NCBI GenBank assembly: GCA_947650285.1
Contig: CANTFL010001217.1
Span: 16,470 to 80,469, forward strand
From: Hyaloperonospora brassicae
Lineage: Eukaryota; Oomycota; Peronosporomycetes; Peronosporales; Peronosporaceae
DNA length: 64,000 bases
Direction: 5' to 3'
Below, in pieces: positions 53,739 to 64,000 of the stretch. Within the stretch, counting starts at the first letter, position 1. Every line of letters starts with the position of its first letter. The notes under the pieces were generated by a model, which did no database searches, was not told the origin of the DNA, and was given only the letters and a program-made list of their open reading frames with translations. A program made the translations under genes and the position numbers.

Positions 53739-53760
53739 CAGTCAGTCAGTTCAGTATTTT
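53739..53760 (+). promoter_or_regulatory. Possible Inr-like start region
   Basis: TCAGTCAGTTCAGTATTTT, about 30-50 bases before the ATG at 53791. It loosely resembles an oomycete initiator followed by a CA(A/G)T(A/T)TTT-type flanking element. Confidence 0.3.
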
Positions 53761-53790
53761 GGATCGAGCACGCAGAGTCCCCCTCCTCTC

Positions 53791-55449
53791 ATGTTGGCAT
53801 CGCTCGCCCGTCGCATCCAGCCCCGCGCTCCGGCCGCGTTTGTGCGCCTGAGCTCGTCGCTCATGTCGGACGTCCACGGCACGACGCACGGCAAGAAGCA
53901 CTGGAAAAACAAGCCGCTGTTCCGTCGCGGGGGCGACAAGCGGTTCCGCAATGGTCAGGAGGCTGCGGACATGTTGACGGACGAAGTGATTCGTCGCGAT
54001 CCGAACCAGGTACGCACCCTCCTCCCTCGCCACAGCTAAGAAGTAGGTCTATATGGCTCCTCTCTCGACTGATCGGGTGCCCGTTCTCGATCGCTTCCGA
54101 CAGGAGGAGTACGTACAAGCCGTGCAAAACTTTGTCGACTCGGTGGTGCCCGTTTTCGACCGGTACCCCAAGTACGCGTGGGTCATGAAGACGCTGATGG
54201 AGCCAGAGCGTGTGATCCAGTTTCGAGTCCCGTGGATCGATGACGAGGGCAGCAGCCGTGTCAATCGCGGCTTCCGTGTTCAGTTCTCTAGTGCTTTGGG
54301 TCCCTATATGGGTGGCCTGCGTTTCCACCCAGAGACAACACACGGCATCGCCAAGTTCTTGGGCTTTGAAACTATTTTCCGCAATGCACTGGCTGGTCCC
54401 TATGGCGGTGCACACGGTGGCTCGGATTTTAATCCGATGGACAAAAGCGAGTCGGAGATCATGCGCTTCTGCCAGTCGTACATGACAGAATTGGCTAATT
54501 ACATTGGTCCGCACACGGATGTACCGACGTCGGGCGTAGGCGTTGGACCACAGGAGATTGGATACATGTTCGGACAGTACAAGCGACTGCGTCAACTGCA
54601 TCCGGGAGGCACGGAAGGGATTTTGAGTGGTGGTGCTTACCATTATCCACAGGCTACTGGCTACGGTGTGGCCCACTTTGCCAATCGTATTCTCGAGTCC
54701 CGTGGAGAGTCCATGAAGGGAAAGCGCTGTCTCATCTCGGGCAGTGGCACAGTGGCGCTCAGTGTTGCGCAGAAACTCTTGGATCTCGGTGCCATCCCAA
54801 TCGGAATGAGCGACAATTTCAGCTACGTGATCGAGGAGCAGGGATTTACAAAGAAAAGTCTGGAAGAGCTCATGCGCATCAAGGAAAAGCGTAATGCGCG
54901 TCTCGGTGCTTATATCATGTCGTCCACCACGGCCAACTACCACCCGACTGAGGAAGGTCGTCTGTGGGAAACACCTTGTGACTACGCCTTCCCGTGCGCT
55001 ATTCAGAACGACGTGGGTGCTGATGATGTGCGTCTACTTGTGAAGAACGGCTGCAAGGGCATTTTTGAAGGAGCCAATTTCCCTTGCACAGACGAAGCCG
55101 TTCGGCTCATCAAGCAGCACGATCTGGCTTTCGGCCCGAACAAGGCTCTAAATGGCGGCTCCTTCGCATTAATCACGAATAACCTCGGGGCGTCGACGCA
55201 GCTATCCGACGAGGAGGTGGACAAGATCGTCAAAGGTGCGATGTATGATTAGGTTTTGTTTGTGTAAAGCAATTCTCTAACCAGGTGTGTGATGACTCTC
55301 ACGGTGGCGTAGATTACATGTACGAGCTGCATGACCGCGTAGCAGCTTCCGCGGAGGAGTTTAATGCTGCAGGTGATCTCCACATGGGCGCTAACATCAC
55401 GGCTTTCATGAGCGTGGCCTCTGCCATGTTCCGCCAGGGTGTAGTATAA
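53791..55449 (+). CDS. NADP-type glutamate dehydrogenase homologue lacking catalytic residues; probable premature stop
   Basis: Exon 1 (53791-54009) encodes a mitochondrial-type leader (MLASLARRIQPRAPAAF). A 37-nt GT-AG intron (54010-54046) leads in frame to exon 2, and a last segment 55285-55449 ends MFRQGVV, the usual C-terminus of these enzymes. The hexameric GDH fold is clear (NRGFRVQFSSALGPY, RFCQSYMTELANYIG, ATGYGVAHF, ISGSGTVALSVAQ, GPNKALNGG). Key residues are changed, however: the Lys of GPYKGG is Met (54308-54310), the Lys of GGGKGGSDF is His (54413-54415), and the Asp of VPAGDIGVG is Gly (54533-54535). TAG at 55250-55252 ends exon 2 immediately before a GTTTTG...CTAACCAG intron-like stretch (55253-55284), cutting off 54 conserved C-terminal residues. 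It may be a regulatory pseudoenzyme or a decaying paralogue. Confidence 0.75.
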
Positions 55450-58400
55450 ATCGACTTGAGTGTTGCGGCCCATTGATTCGCCCTCAATAGACACCAGACA
55501 TGATGCAAGATGCAAGCCGAATTGCGGGATAGCAAGAGACGGGAGAATGATGTCGAAGAACGTTTCTCGAATGCAGGCGCGATTCACTCAAGCTTAACCG
55601 AACGATATGAGGTTTGCTACGAAATCGTATCTTACGCTGCGTTTTGATGAGTCATTGTCACGCTTTTCGTCCGCTGCGTTCGGCACATAAAGTAAGGCAT
55701 ACAGGTACAATGGACGCTCGCACGACACCTCACGATACGTGGCGACACTATTCGAGCTGTTTGGCATAACAAAAGACCCTCGATCTCCAAATGCGCTCGA
55801 CTGTGCCGACAAGCCCCCTCACTAGGTGCCGGAACGTCCATCCTTTCTGCTCATTTTGGATAGCGTGGTGTCGGATGAGCCAATGCTACCAACGTGTGAA
55901 AAGACACCAGCGCATCAACAACCAATTCGGCGACAATACATCGGCAAGGAAAATCGTGCAGCCATTCCACAAGTTTTTACTACAATGCCGTTCGATGAAA
56001 GGTAGCCACGCTTCGACTGGAATGTCGGATCGGTCGGACTGCGCCTCGGGCGGTCAATCGTTTCCGTTTGATATTGCATGCAGGAAGTTTGGCGTGCCAA
56101 GTTCGATGAAAGGAGCGTGCGATTGTAATGCAATGATGCTCGAACTATGCCAGAAATGCTCAACATTGCTCAGGCTATTCTATGACACTCAGTGTCGCTG
56201 AAAACGCGTATCTAGAGTAGCCTGTCCCGCAACTTAGGATCGCGCCAACTTATCACAAGCTGTAAACCTGATGCTCTTTGGCATGACACTGTCCGACGTA
56301 TCTTTCTCATTTTTGCAGACTGATGTCGGCTGGTGATGTGCTGATAAACGTATCAACGGGTCTAGCTCCCAGTAAGCGTTCTTCTCGTCTTTTTTACCGG
56401 AACATGGTAATACACGAGTTCGCGGACTCAAGATCGGATGACGTTCGAGTTATCCTAGTCTGGCACGTCAATTGAGCAGATGACGCTATTTATACTCGTC
56501 GTTGTGACAGCGTATTGTTGGTCACTAACGCTTCTCGATATACATGAACTACTACTACAACTGCTCGTAAACAAGGTTGTATGTATCTCGACACGACCAG
56601 TTCGAGCAACAAAAAGTTCCATATTTCTTGATCTACGCAAACAGTATAGGCGTATGTAATCTAGTCTGTTGCAAAATAGAAGGACAATTCACGACATACG
56701 GTCGAGCAAACTTATCCCTTCCATGTCGATGGCACACTCGAAGTACACGATATGCAACGCCAAATGGGTTTCCACCCTTTATCGAACGAGTCAAATCTCG
56801 ATGTCGAGAATGTCAACTACTACGTGGAATCTTCGGTAACCACAAAGATCTGTGCATAGTGCAGAATAACAGAGCGCCACTAATTCACCCATAACATCAA
56901 GAACACAAAAAGTGCTTCGGGCCTTTTGGCCTGCGGATTTTTGCTGCGTCGTACGTTGTTGAGTCGTTCTATTCCATTTTGCTTGTCAACGGAGCAAACT
57001 GCGATGCGAATTGAGGTCGATATTGCTTCTGTAGCTCGATTTTGCCAAAGCCTGCAGTAGGATACGCAATGTTTCATTAGCGCCGAAAGAAAACAAGAGA
57101 TTGTAGCGCGAGCTCTATTTGAAATCCAGTCCTTGATACGAGTAGCGACAAAGACAAGCTTCTCTCCCATGCACGATCAAGTGAGATAATGACTGGGTCT
57201 TCATCGTGTAGACGATCATTTCTGTGTATTCGAAGTCACACAACGTTTCCAACCAAAGATATCTTGACCTTCGCAGTAGTAGGAGAACAGTGACGAGTAG
57301 CAACAAACTCAACATTATTCGGCTGCATGCCAGCTCGACTCGAAACAATAGCAATCTTTAGGCAACATGCACTCACGCTCGATAACGCATGTATGATTCA
57401 CTTTTGGATTGCAATTTTGTCAACTGCGGTATCCGTGCAGGTCTCTGCAGCATATTGTTTTGATGCCATTAACCTTTCTCGGCTTCCCAAAAGTGGTAGT
57501 CTCTGACAGACAAACCTTCTCATTCGTGAAGAGCGCTCACTGCCCACAAGGCAATTTGTTAGAGGCTTGTGACACTCATGAGCGACCGTAAACTTTCCCT
57601 TATTCTGCCTGCAGATGATCCTCTAAGTCAATAGCATACACCTGAACGGTGGTAGCAGTATGTCTTGGAAGTTTGTGATGCGCTTACCTCGGACATCGGC
57701 CTATCCCTATCCGATGCTGCAAGCGTTTCGCACCTTCGTATTGCTACTTTGGTTTGCTTCACAGCGCATCATCATCCTCAGTAGCGCCCTACTCATCCGA
57801 GCTTCATGATCACACGACTCGAAGGCGGGCTTCACACGATTACAACACACGAGTGCAGGACCCGGATCTCATTCATTCGAGCCCGACTAAACAAGCCGTT
57901 CGCACAAAATGGTATCTTTTGCATGTTTCTTGCTAAATTGACTAGACCAGATTGGCTCAACAATCTGTGCATCACGTCGATATGACGCCATGCAAGCATT
58001 AAAGTTTGGATAACATTCGCACTCCGTAATTTGTGTGCTGTCAGTGAGGCAAATACATATCACATGCGTATGTGAGTGCTGCTATAAGTAACTTTGAGAG
58101 CGAAGTGGGCGTTTCATGATTCAAGAGTGGATATCTGCCAAAATCGGCATAGTAGCTTATATAGCAGCGAATCGTCTTCGTGCGAAGCAGCTTCCCGTTC
58201 AGGCTCCTGTAGATCTGCACTTCGTGTGACGCAAGAGAAGCTTGCTGACATGGATGTTTAGATCTGGCTACTGCGCGCAGTGTCCTCCCACTACCACCGT
58301 GTCTTAGGTATACTCTTCACGATAGAAAGAATGCTGACGGCAAGAGCTATTGGTGTGATTGATATCGCGTTCGGAGGCTGAACCTGCCGTCACAGTAGTC

Positions 58401-59463
58401 ATAGCACACGACTACGCATTCTCGACAGCACTTCCTGGATCAATCGAAACGACGATTCGTTGTCCGAGAACGAAGTGAGCACTTGACACATATTGCTTCG
58501 AACAAGGTGATAACCAGCGAATAATGCTGCTGCGAAATGCTGTGCATTCATGTCGTTTTCACGCGGTCCAGTTGACGAACGCGAATATATGCAAGTTGTC
58601 TTGTGCTGGCAAGAGATCCCTGAATGTGCACTTGCAATCCCAAATGTATCGTATGCACATGTTCATCTTTTTACAGGCAATAGTGGCCATTTCGTGACGA
58701 CAGATTACATTTGTAATGTCTGCTCTGGCTGATCAGATGCAATGTGCTTCTCCGTAGGTCAGGCAAGACTACGCATAAAGAGGAATGACTACTGCGGCGC
58801 GAACAGCCGTACTACTCACATCATGTTTGCCATGTTCACAACAATCGCTTCGAAAGCTTTGCCTTCATCGAATGTCGTGTCTTTAGCACCCATGAAGCTG
58901 CAAATGGCTTTTGAATGGCGCAGATGACGGTCGGTCGTATCTCCGCAGACATCAGGCGACGAGGCTCACTGCATATCGCGCGCTAGAACTTCCGTAACAC
59001 AAAAAGCATTTGACGAGCTGAACTCATTCAATGACCGAGTGACGCACAAATCGTCGACTCGCCTGTTGGCGCTGGATCGATCTCAACCCATCTCGATGCC
59101 AAAATGGCTTAGCATCCACTGCTGCTTACAAGCGAGACTAACATCTGCCACTTCCGTAAGTCCTAAGAGCAAAGCACGCGACGGACAAGGAACCGGTCGA
59201 CTTTCTGCCAAGCATTTAATGCACGGTTTACCATTTTGCTTCGCGGTAGAGGTCGGCTGTAGGACGGCTTGTAGGAGGACCCGCCAAGCTTATCGTTGGC
59301 AGAAAGAAGGGTCAAAGTTTGGTGCTTTGTGCAGCCAGAAATTGCAGATAAAAATGTACAAAAAGCGCTTGCTGTCTACAAGAAAAATGCCGATACAAAA
59401 ACGTCTGTTCCGAACGGGTAAATTGAATGGCTCCACACTGTCCATCACTTGGCAGGCATTACA
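55450..59463. other. 4-kb gene-poor region
   Basis: No supportable gene. Frames of 60-145 codons occur on both strands (for example 55791-56201 plus, 56577-56894 plus, 59039-59479 plus), but none carries a motif I recognise. A weak integrase-like phrase (LGFPKVVVSDRQTF near 57474-57515) hints at very old retroelement debris. Confidence 0.5.
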
Positions 59464-61250
59464 ATGTCCGACACCATAGCACTGTACAGACGCATCTTGT
59501 CACTACTGACGCCCCAAGAACTCCACCGCGGCTCAAATTGCGTTCTCTGTGACGAGCTCTCAGCTTTGCAATGTTCAGTGGATACCGTCATGGCGACATT
59601 CATCAAGGTGGGCGAAGTGCGCGACGCGGTGAACCAACTGAATCAAGGCAAACCGTCCACGGGTTACGACGCGAGTCTCATGGATACAATGGACAGGACC
59701 ATACGCCTGCAAAAGGAGTTAGGGATTCGATTGGAGAAAGTAGCAGCTGGGATGAAAGTGATGGAAGTGTTGTCATCGAAAGAAGACGAAGACGAGGAAG
59801 AGGGATCAAACCGAGACGAGAGTCGAGATACACGGAAGCGGAAGGCGGTCGATAAGATTGATGCTAATGGAAAGACAGAAATCAAGGAAGAAGTATCCGC
59901 ACCAGAAGACGAAGAGACAACACGCAAGAAAAAGAAGAAGCGCGCGGACTCTCACGAGAACGACAAAATCCAGAATGGAGCCGAGGCAAAAAGGTCGGCA
60001 GATGCAAAGAAGCAAAGCAAAGATTTCTCTCTTGCCCATGATGCCCTCAATGCAATATTGAAGGTGAAGACGGTCAACAAGAGAATGCACATGAAATCGG
60101 AGAGTAAATGGGCACTCGCCCTGTCCTACACCAAGCGTGTACTCGAACATCAGTCTATCCGAGATACTCACGATACAGATAAAGAAGCGGCCGCTGAGGC
60201 TGCTCGCGCTCTAGAGGCCGCAGCCGAAGTATACAAGAAGCTGGAGTGGACCACCGAAGGCGCAACGGAGGCACGATCTGCACTTGCGGTGCTGACTGAT
60301 GCGTGTATAAAGAATAAGATGCTCACGGTCGTTTTTCACCGGTACGGCGTACCTTCGAGTTGTGTCCTGTATGCTAAGAGAGTGCTAACGTTGTGTGTTC
60401 GTGTCGTTGATTAGAGCTCGGGCTCAACTAGAGAGTGTGATTTCGAGTATCCCAGCTTACCTGACACAAGCGCCTTACGATACAGAGTCTACAATTGCGC
60501 ATATCCCACCGGAACGTTGGCTGAAAGATTATTACAAGCTTGTCAATAGTGTGCGCGCGCGGTCACCGCAAGCAAAGGCCAAGCAAGTCATTGAAGCTCT
60601 GATTGCAATCCAAAAAAGTGATGGCAGGTGACGATACAGGTGCGCGCCAAGTCGACGTGCAGCAATCTGCCGGCTGTGTGCGTCGCTGGATCACCGACGT
60701 TCCGTTTCAGACTGACCTGGCCAGGGAGTATGTCAACTTTGCAAACAGCATCACTGCTTATAGTATGAAGTTGTCGGGAGAGCAGACACAAGCGGAATGT
60801 CAAAGGTATGCGCTATTCTAGGGCCAACGGTGTTGAACGAGGGTAAAGGCTAACTATCTCTACATTGTTCTTGTTCACAGACTTGGTACAGACATACTCG
60901 CGCTACTGAATGAGAAAACTGAATCATCGAAATTGACAACGAACGCTCGCGCGCAACCGAGGATCTCAGGAACGATGGAAAAAATGCAAGGACGACTACT
61001 ATCCGCAATGAGTCGAGTCAAAAGTTGGCAGGGCGGATATTTCTCCATGAGCCAGCTTGATGGAGTGATTCGTTTGATCAACGATGTAGTCTCATACAAG
61101 GTAAGGGAGTGGAATTCTTATACGGAACAACTTCTGCGCAAGTGCTTAAAGGACGTAACGAGCTCCATCAGGACGATCCAGCCGACTAGGGACCGCGAAA
61201 GATATTTGAAAAAGATAACTAAGTGGGAGACTATGCTGGATACGCCGTAG
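59464..61250 (+). CDS. Unrecognised Lys-rich, helical nuclear-type protein (three exons, one frameshift)
   Basis: Starts MSDTIALYRRILSLL. Exon 1 (59464-60341) encodes a helical N-terminus, an acidic stretch (KEDEDEEEG), a very basic NLS-like run (TRKKKKKRAD) and a helical Ala/Lys-rich part. A 73-nt intron (60342-60414, GTACGG, branch GCTAAC, TTAG) joins HR to ARAQLESVISSIPAYL. Exon 2 goes to 60805, followed by a 75-nt intron (60806-60880, GTATGC, branch GCTAAC, ACAG) and exon 3 to TAG at 61248-61250. The frame of exon 2 changes once at the six-A run 60612-60617, where the two halves (ALIAIQK and VMAGDDTGARQVD) are in different frames. I do not recognise the family. Intron signals fit oomycete genes well. 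Confidence 0.65.
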
Positions 61251-61750
61251 TGAGAGTGTGTCTGTAAGCAGGCTATGGTGGCAGTCACATACAACAGAGG
61301 TTAAAGCTGTGTTGTGCTTTTTACACATTTGTCAATCTTGTAAGTGTAATTTACGAGCAAACGCTCAACGCTGTCACACGTTTTAGTTCTTTCGAAATGT
61401 TTGTTTGCAACTGCACGCTTCCGTGCTACTTGACTCGATTTCGCGAATCGCACACACGCTTGATAAAGCGCTTTCTACGGATTGCTGGAAACAACAGAAA
61501 CGCAAAATGAGCAATCGAAAGCAGGTGCTTGTTTTGCTACTGATGCTGCTATAGACTGCGGTGTACAACTGAAACATAGCAATGCAACTCTCGATGAATT
61601 AATGGTGCAAATACAAAATGCTTCTTGTTGAGGTGATTGTCAGCGTCCAGTTGGCTCAAAAGAGGATGGCGAAAGCAGTAGCAGTCTTTCGATTCAGTGG
61701 ACCGCTTTAATCGACGTCCATGCTGTAGCCATACGCCAACTTGCGACGCC
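61251..61750. other. Convergent intergenic region
   Basis: About 500 bases between two genes that converge on it, so it holds both 3' ends. AT-rich, with no frame of note. Confidence 0.5.
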
Positions 61751-62703
61751 TCAGCACGTATCCACGCACGTAAGCTGCACGATCTCGCGCATATTCGAAC
61801 GGCCGTCGTGCTCTTGCCATACCGTCTCGGCCGTGAAAAGACCGTCTGCCTGTACGAGTCCGACAAAGTGCTGCACGCTGCCGTTTGTCCCAAAGTAATA
61901 CTTCTTCGCAGCAATGAGCGCACGGGCGTTCGGTGTTCGACGCAAATGTCGCTTGATCGTCTAGTACCAGACAAAAGAGCAGCCGTCAGTCTATACAGAA
62001 CTTAACCAGCCAAGCAACATTCCCTTGTGACCGCCTCACCTGATACAGCTCCACCGCCACTGCCTCCGTGTAAATAGTCTCTGCTGTCAAGATCAGATCA
62101 AACTGCGTCTGGTCGGGCGTCTTGAGCTCTACAGTTTCCATGTACCGGGACATGCCGCGCCATGCTCCAGCGTAAAACTCGGCCCTCGAGAACATCTGCT
62201 CACCCACGTTACGCCGCACGTTAGGGCAGGTCGTGAGCTCCAGCACCTCTTTGTTGTAGTCACTAAACGTCACGAGCCCTGCACCCTGTTGCAGAGCGTA
62301 GATCCCCGGCAAGCCGTGGCCACAGCCCAGCTCCAGGACGGACGCCGGCATCGACGCGCCTTTGTCGCTGCTGCGTCGCCAGGAGCTTCACGAGATCCAA
62401 CGCGCCCTCCCAGAGCTTGAACCCGCCCTCGTAGACACCTGTCTGGACGTCTGACGTCGTCAAACACGAGCGAATAGCGCCTGTACGCGCCATAAAGGCT
62501 GCATTCGTCGTCTGAACGGTCTCGAACGTCAGGTCTTCGACTTGGACAACAGAAAAGACGGGGGGAGGGGCGCGAGGGCTGTAGACGATCCGCTCGCACT
62601 CGCGCTGTGGTCCAACCGGCGTCGAGGACGTCGCGGCTGGCGACGGGGCTATAGACGTCGCACAGACGCTATTGTCCAGAGCAAAGTGGAAGGAGAACGA
62701 CAT
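61751..62703 (-). CDS. METTL18-type protein-histidine N-methyltransferase (one frameshift)
   Basis: Starts MSFSFHFALDNSVC. The family signature VQTGVYEGGFKLWEGALDLV precedes the SAM-binding motif VLELGCGHGLPGIYAL, then VTFSDYNKEVLELTT, FDLILTAETIY, and after a 79-nt GT-AG intron (61961-62039) AKKYYFGTNGSVQHFV and a final MREIVQLTC. Members methylate a histidine of ribosomal protein uL3/RPL3. The part up to LVKLLATQQRQ and the part from MPASVLELG are in different frames, requiring a one-base change between about 62345 and 62395. I see no intron that explains it, so this is a real lesion or a sequence error. The second exon joins as ELYQ-TIKRHLRRTPNAR. Divergent from the DCAF1-like gene, with about 370 bases between starts. 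Confidence 0.82.
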
Positions 62704-63074
62704 GGCGGGACGTGGCGAGGCGGAGGGGTGTATCTTGCTTTTCGTATGACTCACAGCGGTGACGTGATCACGACAAGGCGGAGGTCGTGTGCCGTTGGAG
62801 CAGAAGCGACGCGTACCGGTACGAAACGGTCGGATGTACCGGTTGTTTTCCCACAAAGCGTTTCGGATCAAGCGCTCGCGTTGCACACAATGCGAGCGCT
62901 GGTTCCTGTGTTGACTTCGTCAGCTGAAGTAACGCTAAGCTTATTCGTTTTGCTCGGCAGGTCGTTGTTGCTCATCATCGGTCGTGGCAGGTACCGCGTC
63001 GAATATCAGCCAATCACTGATCGCAATAAACCTTCTCCACTTCTACGTGCATTCCGACAGTTTATCTGCAGCAG
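62704..63074. other. Divergent intergenic/promoter region
   Basis: 371 bases between the METTL18-type gene (minus) and the DCAF1-like gene (plus). It must hold both 5' regions. An Inr/FPR-like sequence lies just before the plus-strand gene. Confidence 0.5.
63049..63065 (+). promoter_or_regulatory. Inr/FPR-like start-site element
   Basis: GCATTCCGACAGTTTAT, 10-25 bases before the ATG at 63075. CATTCC resembles the oomycete initiator and CAGTTTA the flanking promoter region. Confidence 0.4.
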
Positions 63075-64000
63075 ATGGAGTCGTCACTGCCGCCGCCGCC
63101 GCCGCCGCATTCGCCGCCCGAGTCAGTGGCAGCGAGCGCTGAGGATTTGATGCCGCAATCGATGGAGGAGCGCGTGTTCAACTTGTCGCAGGAACTCACG
63201 CAGACGGACCCGTCCGCGCCTGCGCTCTCGGACGACGAGATTATCACGAAGCTCAACGTGTGCGTGTACACTGCTACATGGCGATATAATAGCTTGTAAG
63301 GAGATACACTTGTTGACGACGCAATATGTAAACTGCAACAGGATTGCTGAGACGCTCGAGGAGGTGGAAGCGACTTTTCGCAAGGAGCGGTCGTCGCCAT
63401 CGTCGCGACGGTACGGCGTACGCACACTGTGTCGATGCATGCGCAAAAGTCGCATCGACATTCGATGTATATGGACGGACAGTCACGTGTCTCATTTTTC
63501 GTACGACTCTATGTGGATCATGTACGGCTGTTTGTTTTGCATGGCAGGCCACTTGATTGGCAACCTATTGCAGGAGCTTGCGCAAAACGAAGATTTTTAT
63601 CCAATGGTGAGATACAAAAGTGAAGGCTGCCGTTTCGAGAAGACGAGGGACTCACGCGCTTGTGTCGTTGACAGCTTGAAGAGAAATTGTCGGATCTAAG
63701 TGGAAGCCGCGTGAAAGCAGCGACATGTCGACTGCTACTGGCCACTGTGCCAGTGAATAGCCGAGCAATTGTGCGCATGTTGGACGTTGACGACGAGATG
63801 CTGGACCGCGTGTGTGGGTTTGCCCCGGACGCCGATCCGGCATTGCGATGTTATGCTACTGGGCTCTTATCCGTGGGACTGCAGGGACCGCTCGAGTGAA
63901 GACACGGTTGTGAATACGGACACACCCGTCAAGTTATTGAAGCAAGAGCGCATGTATGCGTCTAAGTTGGAGATATAGAGGCAGCAAGCAGTCAAGTATA
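63075..64000 (+). CDS. DCAF1/VprBP-like protein, N-terminal part (runs off the window; one frameshift)
   Basis: Begins MESSLPPPPPPHSPPES. Exons inferred: 63075-63259, 63342-63466, 63548-63606 and from 63675, with introns of 82, 81 and 68 nt (donors GTGCGT, GTATAT, GTGAGA; acceptors ACAG, GCAG, ACAG) that keep one frame. The fourth exon encodes KAATCRLLLATVPVNSRAIV and DPALRCYATGLLSVGLQ, typical of the armadillo-like N-terminal region of DCAF1, the substrate receptor of CUL4-DDB1 ubiquitin ligases. After that the frame shifts by one base at GGG near 63888 (DRSSEDTVVNTDTPVKLLK continues in another frame) and a TAG follows at 63976. Either a lesion or a sequence error; the remaining roughly 1000 codons expected lie outside the window. 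Exon 2/3 borders are the least certain. Confidence 0.65.

Noticed and set aside
55594..55841. Minus-strand frames with SCERPLYLYALLYVPNAADE, considered as an HSP90/TRAP1 or copia remnant
   Set aside because: Neighbouring sequence did not continue either family in any frame.
59039..59479. Plus-strand frame of 146 codons upstream of the coiled-coil gene
   Set aside because: No motif, overlaps the start of the better supported gene in another frame, no splice link found.

Overview
The window looks like nuclear DNA of an oomycete, most likely a repeat-rich Peronosporales species (Phytophthora or downy mildew type). The evidence is short introns with GTRNGT donors and CTAAC-like branch sites, Inr/FPR-like start-site sequences, small secreted Thr/Pro-rich proteins, and a mixture of Ty3/Gypsy, Ty1/copia, MULE and non-LTR relics. 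I do not name a species. No tRNA, rRNA, CRISPR array or RXLR/CRN effector was seen.

Layout. 1-2820 is AT-rich with two decayed LTR pieces. 2821-9439 holds a 1.4-kb segment present twice as direct copies, each carrying the same secreted, GPI-anchor-like, mucin-like gene on the minus strand, followed by a third gene of the same architecture. 9440-12349 is non-coding, with an 82-bp perfect palindrome. 12350-53353 is a block of retroelements: Ty3 copy A (12350-20129, minus), a MULE relic (20218-22200), fragments of a 3-hydroxyacyl-CoA dehydratase gene and an adenylate kinase gene, copia relics arranged as a 750-bp inverted repeat, 5'-truncated Ty3 copy B (27807-35027, plus), an RNase H relic, and Ty3 copy C (37419-53353, minus) split by a nested, nearly intact Ty3 copy D (42374-50364, minus, 5-bp target duplication AGATC). 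53354-64000 is host genic DNA: a divergent NADP-type glutamate dehydrogenase homologue, an unrecognised Lys-rich coiled-coil gene, a METTL18-type histidine methyltransferase (minus) and the start of a DCAF1/VprBP-like gene.

The most unusual signals are in the Ty3 family. (1) LTRs and coding DNA alike are packed with short perfect hairpins (arms about 6-11 bp), and in the LTRs both arms have changed together between copies. (2) A second gene runs antisense to gag-pol at the 3' end; it encodes an acidic/Ser-rich protein with a C-terminal coiled coil and basic tail, and it is recognisable in all four copies. (3) gag and pol are joined by a textbook -1 frameshift signal (A AAA AAT, 9-nt spacer, hairpin). 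(4) The copies are mosaics of one another, and one carries two different LTR types.

Several host-like genes carry single-base frameshifts or a premature stop. Three adjacent conserved genes each with one frameshift suggest either local decay or residual long-read indel errors.
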